From Haliotis asinina (lineage: Eukaryota > Mollusca > Gastropoda > Lepetellida > Haliotidae): a DNA stretch of 64,000 nt. Both the position numbers and the translations under genes were made by a program. The stretch is taken from the NCBI RefSeq assembly GCF_037392515.1, contig NC_090295.1, forward strand, positions 25,026,501 through 25,090,500, in the 5' to 3' direction. The notes under the pieces are model-generated. The model was given only the letters and a program-made list of their open reading frames with translations, was not told the origin of the DNA and searched no databases. Of the stretch, positions 58,201-64,000 are shown piece after piece; position 1 is the stretch's first letter; each line of letters starts with the position of its first letter.

Positions 58201-60799
58201 CAAACAAAAAACAAAACAAAACAAAAAACAACTCACAATCTTACTTCAGACACATTTTACCACTGCACATAATAACTTGCCTTTATGAGAAATGGTTCTG
58301 TAATGGTTCCCCTGTTGAAACGATTTCTTGTTGTAGGTATTTAGGTCACACCCAAGACATACCTTGCATCTCAGGTCTATATTGTTGAGAGAAATACAAC
58401 CCTGTGGAAGTTATGTAAAACTGTGTTTAATAAAATACAGTTACCCCAACGCTGAAATTGATTAATCCTTCCGGCAAAGGAGTACGAATAAATTCTAAAA
58501 CTTCGTGTTTATGAAACACAGATTTTGAAGCTAAGTAATTGATTTATATTCTTTACTTCTAAGTGCTCCTCAAAGAGTGTGTGAGAGATCAACTTGGAGA
58601 TGAAGCAGCAGAATTCACCTGAAGATGGATTAAGAATTAACACCAAAAGAATGTCTTTATCAAATGCAAGTTGATGTCGAAAACATGTTAGCAAAGAATA
58701 TGAAGAGTCCATTCATTTGCTTGTTTCTATTGCAATGTTCTGGTTCAGTAGCATCGAGATTGAATCTGCGAATTTATTATCATCAGACTTATTCAAGTTT
58801 AGCCTGTCCTTCCGTCTGCTGAAAGAACCTGAGCATCTTTCTTTTCAACGCCGTTAGTGAGCTTGCCTTGTTAAGTATGTAGCCTTAGTTATTTGTTGTT
58901 GCTGTTGTTGTTGTTGTTGTTGCATTTTCTCAGTCAAATCATATATTGTGATTCCATTGTGAAGCTCAAATGTCAATAATTCTTATAATAACCTTGAACA
59001 TATTTTCATGATCATATTCAGTATTTTGCAAATTGTATGTATTATGGGCTATAGGCATAAATCACTGAATAAACCTGTCTGTCTGACTGACTGGCTGACT
59101 ACTTGCCTTGGTCAATAAACTGCTTTAACCGATTTCTCAAAGTAACGCATAGTCACTTCGTTCACTTTGCTTGATGTAGTACCACAGGAACACATTAGTG
59201 TTTTTATATATATTCAACTCTGTTATGAGTGGATCACTATAGTTTTATACTACTTTCAGCAACATTACAGCTATTCGGCGGTGGTCTGTAAATAGCCGAT
59301 ACAATCTAGTGATCAATACCACGAGCATCGATCTACGAAACTGGAATACAATGACATGTGTCAAAAAAGTCAGCGAGCCAGACCACCCAATCCCGTCAGT
59401 CGCCTCTCATGACATGTATGGGTTACTCAAGATCAATTCTAACACGTATCTTTACGGGTCAATTCAGTTACGAGCCTCGAGACATGGGTTCCCGAGATTG
59501 TTTGTATTACCTAACACTGTATATGCAAATCACCAACTCAATCACTCTCTAAACGGTGAAAGTAGTTCGGAAGACACATTAACTCACCGGGTTGTTGCTC
59601 CGAGGAAGCCGTCAACATCAACAACACAGTGATCCAGATCGGTATGTGTGTGGATACATCCATGCTAATATGAACACAACACAACACAAGACACAAGTCT
59701 GCGCTATCTGATAAACCTGTGGGTCTGGTTATACAGCCTCCTCATCGTGAACTCAATCATTTTATGGATGCTATAAAAATGTCAAACTGTTATGTATGGC
59801 TTATTGTTAGCTACACTGTTTTCTAAAATCGAATATTTAACAGTAAGCACTTTGAAATACCACTCTAAATATCGACGTCTTGTTGGATTTCATCGGCCTA
59901 CATGCTAAAAGACATGCCCCGCTCTACAAGGAGAATAGAGCACTATGAAAGTCGTAAGTCTATGTGAAACTGTAGAAGGTACGACCAGCTGAGCACTAAC
60001 TGCACTTAAAATTTGAAGGCGAGAAAGCGATAGAGCGAGACGAGAAAGCGATATAATTGTGCGAGAAAGCGATAGAGCGAGAATGCGATAGACCGAGAAA
60101 GCGATATTACACATAATTCAGTCCTGTCTGGGACTACAAACTGGAGCTCAATCGCCATTCGTAATTTCTCAATAGTATTAAATGGTTTTCAGTAATGTTC
60201 ATGGCATTGTTTGACTTGACGTTTAGAGAATATCTGAGGTAGAAGCAGCCTTTTCTTTGGCAAACTATTTCAACGTATATACAATATTCATATCGTGAAA
60301 AACAGAAACATTCATTTTGTGAAGTGACTAAAGGAATTACATTTTAAAAAGTGATTTTATGCCATCACTGAACTGGAATTGTTTCAACCAATTTTATGAC
60401 ACCAACCAGTTCAAACATTGTGTGACCAATGTGTCGGAAGTGCCAGACGAAAGGGACGGACCAGTGACAAATAAGGCATTGTGATAGCACCAAGGCAACA
60501 TGATACCGCACATTCAGTCACATCCAAACAATCATCCTAAAATAAAATCACTACAACAACCCACATTAAGCGAGTTGCGATTTATGTATAATCCAACAAA
60601 TTGGAACAATTTGTTTACGTCATGTATTCATGGTTATGAAAAATTAATACAGCTGTACTTTCTCTGAATAATTACAGATGATAACATTTCTTAACTTACG
60701 ATCTTCACCTATATGAAGCCAAATCGCTCCTACCCAAGCAACGAGGAGACGCACGTGACAGTAAAGCGTGTTGGTATCTAAATATAGAAACAGAACCAT
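55118..60799 (-). CDS. Immunoglobulin-superfamily membrane receptor, 5' four exons
   Basis: Minus-strand exons 60709-60799, 57400-57780, 56284-56631 and 55118-55255. All junctions have GT/AG signals and phase 1, as usual for Ig genes, and all join in frame. Exon 1 starts at an ATG with G at -3 and +4 and encodes a signal peptide (hydrophobic RLLVAWVGAIWLHI). Exon 2 is an Ig domain (Cys in SLTCLHHG, DQGVYYC at the F strand) with several N-glycosylation sequons (NTS, NSS, NTT, NVT). Exon 3 is a second Ig domain (HIKC, Trp in LWRWEW, RQIRC). Exon 4 encodes a membrane helix (VRVLLLLTSALGVTTIMYLT) followed by WRRRR. The cytoplasmic tail exon(s) were not found. It is a cell-surface adhesion or immune-type receptor; the ligand is unknown. 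Confidence 0.75.
56284..56631 (-). CDS. Ig receptor: second Ig-domain exon
   Basis: Acceptor TCCTGTTACAG, donor CCAG|GTCAGT. 115 codons. Conserved B-strand Cys (HIKC), C-strand Trp (WRWEW) and F-strand Cys (IRCSVG), plus one extra Cys pair candidate (SKCEL, LDDC). Confidence 0.75.
57117..57425. repeat. 37-bp tandem repeat of an exon-intron boundary
   Basis: On the minus strand the unit reads CTTGTATCACAATGTCACGG followed by TCACAGGTAACCATTGT. About eight copies, the first containing the real end of the Ig exon at 57400. Each unit carries its own CACAG|GTAACC, a good 5' splice site. Confidence 0.85.
57400..57780 (-). CDS. Ig receptor: first Ig-domain exon
   Basis: Acceptor CTTTCATTCAG, donor ACAG|GTAACC. 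126 codons. V-like Ig fold with B-strand Cys (SLTC) and a DQGVYYC F-strand motif; rich in N-glycosylation sequons near the end. Reading beyond the donor meets a stop codon within the next 37-bp unit, so the first donor is the only one that keeps the frame. Confidence 0.75.
57781..59221. other. Intron of the Ig receptor; simple repeats
   Basis: No exon seen. Contains a CAAAA-rich run at 58160-58230 and a GTT microsatellite at 58893-58924. A 'gaataaacctgtctgtctga' end near 59071 looks like a LINE 3' tail but is unsupported by coding sequence. Confidence 0.4.
59222..59462 (+). repeat. Repeat family 2, plus copy
   Basis: Full order of blocks is present: 'gcggtggtctgtaaatagcc', 'gagccagaccacccaatccc', 'gggttactcaagatcaattc', 'tctttacgggtc'. 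Lies in the intron of the Ig receptor. Confidence 0.7.
59990..60112. repeat. GCGAGAAAGCGATA short tandem array
   Basis: Six or more copies of GCGAGAAAGCGATA(GA) with small gaps. It follows a scrap resembling the 54-bp-unit MITE (59935-59995). Confidence 0.7.
60709..60799 (-). CDS. Ig receptor: signal-peptide exon
   Basis: 30 codons plus one base; donor ATAG|GTGAAG. Starts MVLFLYLDTNT and contains the hydrophobic core RLLVAWVGAIWL. The phase-1 end joins exactly to the Ig exon at 57780. Confidence 0.65.
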
Positions 60800-62160
60800 T
60801 ACACAATCAATGGTCTAACTTAGGCCAATGAAAGAGTGCAGTCAAACGTTCGTCCGATCAAAGCTGAAAATGGTACACAGTTAGACGCTGGTCTCACTAA
60901 CCAAAGTGAACTTCGAGAGGCATTTAGGAGTTGGTGTGCTGAACAGTGTGAAAGTTCTATGGATATGCAGCTTCTTTATTATAATATAAACAACGTTTTG
61001 GTATAGACACTGTTATCAAGCACGTTATGTACAATACTGCAGGAAAGACTTATATATACATGAGAAAGTTTGCTCAGTAAGTTCATTGATGTTTACTAAT
61101 TAACGATGATGCATGAAGAAGCCAAGTGTCCATGTAAATAACAACCCTTTGCTCTGTATCACGTTTATCTCATAGTATACATAACAGCACTAAAAGTGTT
61201 ATGGATATATTATTGGGACAGTTTAAATGACATTTGTATGTCAAAGGTTGGTGTGTAAAACATTCCGTTTGCCATATCTGACCGCTATCGTATTTTATAA
61301 ATACACTGTTTTACCTATCTTTGTATATATGTATTACATGTATATATCTCAAAGGGTACAGCTGCTCGAGGTCGCAAAGAATTTGATATGCTGGCTTGTG
61401 ACGTGTGTATCCAATTAACCATTTTTAGTCTATAACGTTTTCGTTGTCAAACTCGTTCAATACATGCAATTACCTACCTGCATTATTTTGTCTATAGTTT
61501 GGTCAACTCATGTGAAAACGATTCGAATCTAATGAGAGCAACAGGTGACATTCACTGGGTTGCAGACAAATAAACCCTCCTTCGATCTACAAAACTCTTA
61601 TCATGTTTAGTCTGGGCTGCGTCGCCCACCTCCTCTATCCCCTGTCAATAGTGATAAACTACACTCCCTATAATATAAAGCCCTCAAAATAGCGAAATGT
61701 CCCCAACCCATGACTTTTTCTTTGCTATTTCGTCATCTAATGCTCATTAATACCCCCACATCAATGTGTCAGTTATACATTTTACATGTGTTTAATGATA
61801 TAGTGCTTTATTCCCCAAGTGATTATTTTATTACGTTTTCGTTTAACACACCAATCACTTCGATGAATTGCGGCACTGTCTCAAGTCTATAGTCTAGAAA
61901 TGGGGAGAGACAGTTTAGTATCACCTTACGGGCAACAATATTATAGACAACAATAACAATATTACGACATATACATTTGGGACAATACATTTTTACCCCA
62001 TATTTGTAGAAATATATGTTTGAAATATGTACACTTAAAAAGGTCCTGATGAAAGGTTCAGGGTGTATAACATTCCATCACTGATACAATAAAGCCCGAC
62101 AGCGAGAGAGAATATATTTGAAGATGTAGCCCTCGTTAAACAACGTGGGAAGCAGGGAGA
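60800..62160. other. No gene recognised; upstream of the Ig receptor
   Basis: Promoter and 5' UTR of the minus-strand receptor are expected just above 60800, but no clear core promoter is visible. Confidence 0.35.
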
Positions 62161-62395
62161 TGGTTTGGTTGGTTTGTTGTTTAACATGGCACTCGACACT
62201 AATCCAACTGTATGAGAGCGGTCTGTAAATAACCGAGTCTGGACAAGACAATCCAGTGATCAACATCATGAGCATCGATCTACGTGATTGGGTTACGATG
62301 ACATGTGTCAGCGAGCCTGACTACCCAATCCCGCTGGTCACTTCTTACAACAAGCATAACTTGCTGAAGACCAATGTAAGCCCGATTTTGTTACC
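62160..62395 (+). repeat. Repeat family 2, plus copy
   Basis: Recognised by 'taaccgagtctggacaagac', 'agcgagcctgactacccaat' and the end block 'agcccgattttgttaccccg'. The first block is altered (tttaacatggcactcgacac). Confidence 0.65.
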
Positions 62396-62619
62396 CCGGT
62401 AACATGGGGAGTAGGGAAGGTACTGGTTATTAAGGCTTTGCGGAATATTATCGTATTTCCTGATACTCGTCTTTATGGCGTCACGTGTCAAATGTGTAGC
62501 TTTAGCCCAGGGAATAAAAGGTACTAGTAAAGTACCTAAAGAGAATTACTTCCGTACTTGTGGAACACGATGTTACAAAGTATAGTATTCCCAGAAATTA
62601 TTGAGAATCATGTTGCGTC

Positions 62620-63755
62620 ATGTAACTCATTACGTTTATTAACTTCTGGCGTTTTACTTACATAAACATGTTAAAACATCATCCTTTCACAGTCTCAGTC
62701 TTGTTTTAGTACTTTGTTAGACCTCCTCGCTCAGCAATGCATGCCTGAATACGCTTAGGCACACTACCCATCAAAGTTTGTAGGTAATCGTGTGACAGGG
62801 TATCCCAATATTGGACCACCTCGGCCTTCATGTCTTCAATATTTCTCAGTCCCTTTGGTTTATTCTGTCCTTCATGACTCCCCACACATTCTCAATTGGG
62901 TTTAGGTCTGGGTTGTAACTGGGCCAGACTAAAACTTGAACATTTTCGCCCGACAACCACTGTTTTGTGTAGCGCGCAGTGTGTTTTGGGTCATTATCAT
63001 GCTGGAAAATCCAATCATCTTCATACAATGTTTGTGCTGTCGGAAGAAGGTGACCATTAAGAATGTCAACGTATCTTTCTTTTGTCAAGTTTCCCGTGAA
63101 AACACACAATGGCGTCACTCCGCGAGCCGATATGCCAACCCACATGTGAAACTTCGGGCTATGTTTTGGTCGCTGGTAGATAGGTTTGACAGTATCTTTG
63201 GTCCAAATGTTCACACAATTAGGGAAAAGCCAAACAGAACTTTCATCCGAAAAGAAAACATTATCCCAATCTTGATTTTCATGAGCCCGACACCAGTTTA
63301 AACGTTTTTCCGTTTGTGCATCTTTCATCAACGGCGAGGGAATTCCACGTTTTTTCACCCAATTAAGTCTCTGTAATTCCTGCCTAACTGTTTCACTGCA
63401 TACCTGAGGACTTACTCTGCTAATCATTTCATTTCTGATGTTCTCAACACTTTTCAATTTGCCCCTACTCACAATCTGCCCAAGTCTTCGGCGATCCACA
63501 ACACTGAATTTCCTAGGCCGACCTGCCCCTGCTTAGTGCTCTATCCCGGTTCCTGTTTGAATATTCTTCAAAGTTCTGTATACTGTAGACAGAGGAATAC
63601 CATGTCTACAAGCTAACACTTTAGCATCAGCCTCACCCCTTTCAAAAGCATCTAGAATGAGCTTTCTTTTCTCTATTGCTGTAAATTCTGCCATGTCAAC
63701 ACAGGAAGCCGTCTGCTCAGACAAGGGAGATAACTCTTGACGTAATGAGCTGCCT
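62620..63755 (-). mobile_element. Nearly intact Tc1-type transposon
   Basis: The transposase reads on the minus strand from 63724 to about 62712, between sequences containing CTCATTACGT in inverted orientation (62631 and 63739), the likely inner part of its terminal repeats. The exact ends were not resolved; an AGGGAGATAACTCTTGA hairpin (63724-63783) lies at the 5' side. Confidence 0.65.
62712..63724 (-). pseudogene. Tc1-family DD34E transposase, one stop and one frameshift
   Basis: N-terminal helix-turn-helix (EKRKLILDAFERGEADAKVL...HGIPLSTVYRTLK) at 63724-63536, then a single in-frame TAA at about 63533-63535. The frame continues unchanged (GAGRPRKFSVVDRRRLG), then SPQVCSETVRQELQRLNW and the catalytic core: FFSDESS, FQHDNDPKHTA and NPDLNPIENVWG. 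The spacing from the second Asp to the Glu is 34 residues, i.e. DD34E. Near 62850 a frameshift moves the last 43 residues (LRNIEDMKAEVVQYW...IQACIAERGGLTKY) to another frame, ending at TAA near 62712. Only two defects in about 340 codons means it was active recently. Confidence 0.85.
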
Positions 63756-63783
63756 TCTAAGCCTTCAAGAGTTGTCTCCCTTA
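63724..63783. repeat. Inverted-repeat hairpin with AGGGAGATAACTC motif
   Basis: AAGGGAGATAACTCTTGA and TCAAGAGTTGTCTCCCTT form 18-bp arms with a 24-bp loop. The motif AGGGAGATAACTC is, to my knowledge, common in mollusc repeats. Confidence 0.6.
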
Positions 63784-64000
63784 TTTAGTATGCTTAGTGC
63801 ATAGTGAAAGCCCTTTTTCCAATCTTAGCATCATTAGAAAAAAAAAAAGATTGTAAACACAAACACTGTATATTCTTATTCCTACATCAGGTGTATGAGG
63901 AAACGGAAAGTTATATACGAACATTTGAAACAACAGTGATAAGATAGCAAGGGAAGCTGGTAGATAATTAGAGCTAAATTGGTAGGATGGATGGGCAAAT

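Noticed and set aside
59905-60114. Ser/Leu/Arg-rich minus-strand protein as a possible signal peptide exon
   Set aside because: Produced by the GCGAGAAAGCGATA tandem array. A better signal-peptide exon with correct phase exists at 60709-60799.

Overview
This is an animal (eukaryotic) nuclear window: AT-rich, intron-rich, with long gene-poor stretches packed with transposon debris and minisatellites. Two short interspersed repeats recur many times: a tRNA-headed SINE whose tail runs into GTGAGTGAGT, and a roughly 230-bp repeat that often ends in a 'gggttactgaagat...cccggatcttcacgggtc'-type end. Together with Tc1-like transposases, a FLYWCH/MULE-type transposase tail, CR1/L2-like LINEs and the AGGGAGATAACTC motif, they point to a gastropod mollusc, most likely an abalone (Haliotis). 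The species is inference; no database was consulted.

Layout. 1-1.6 kb: SINE, degenerate Tc1 transposase, second repeat. 2.7-5.9 kb (minus): two alternative or duplicated first coding exons of an SLC12A9-like cation-chloride cotransporter-family protein, ending at the same codon phase just after transmembrane helix 1; the other exons lie off the left edge. 6-13.4 kb: SINEs and a LINE 3' end. About 13.5-23.6 kb: a large broken element with long inverted terminal arms and arrays of a GCGACAAYGCGACA motif, holding fossil pieces of an uncharacterised repetitive protein and several later insertions, including a palindrome carrying a His-rich secreted-type ORF and a Harbinger-like MITE. 24-30 kb: SINEs, an 86-bp tandem repeat, a CR1/L2-like LINE interrupted by other DNA including a Tigger-like end, and a LINE endonuclease start.

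31.5-41.6 kb (plus) is the best host locus: a CCAAT/ETS-type promoter with a candidate noncoding exon, a 4.3-kb intron holding about 30 copies of a 59-bp minisatellite, then one short exon with the ATG whose single trailing G fits the phase of two different downstream acceptors. One route gives a 353-residue Schlafen-like (AlbA/SLFN-core) protein, the other an unrecognised 247-residue protein. Both routes are inferred from splice signals and phase.

42-49.8 kb is again mobile DNA: a Tc1 remnant, a 520-bp foldback MITE with near-identical arms and a 4-bp target duplication, a MITE whose 54-bp interior has become a tandem array, and a MULE. Abutting the MULE is a Toll-like receptor pseudogene (49.9-52.1 kb, plus), followed by a 47-bp minisatellite of about 24 copies. 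55.1-60.8 kb (minus) is an immunoglobulin-superfamily membrane receptor with four exons found here (signal peptide, two Ig exons, TM), all in phase 1; a 37-bp tandem repeat has copied its first Ig exon's 5' splice site about eight times. The window ends with a nearly intact Tc1-type (DD34E) transposon on the minus strand.

Functionally, Schlafen-like, TLR and IgSF genes suggest an innate-immunity-flavoured neighbourhood, but nothing here shows that they act together.
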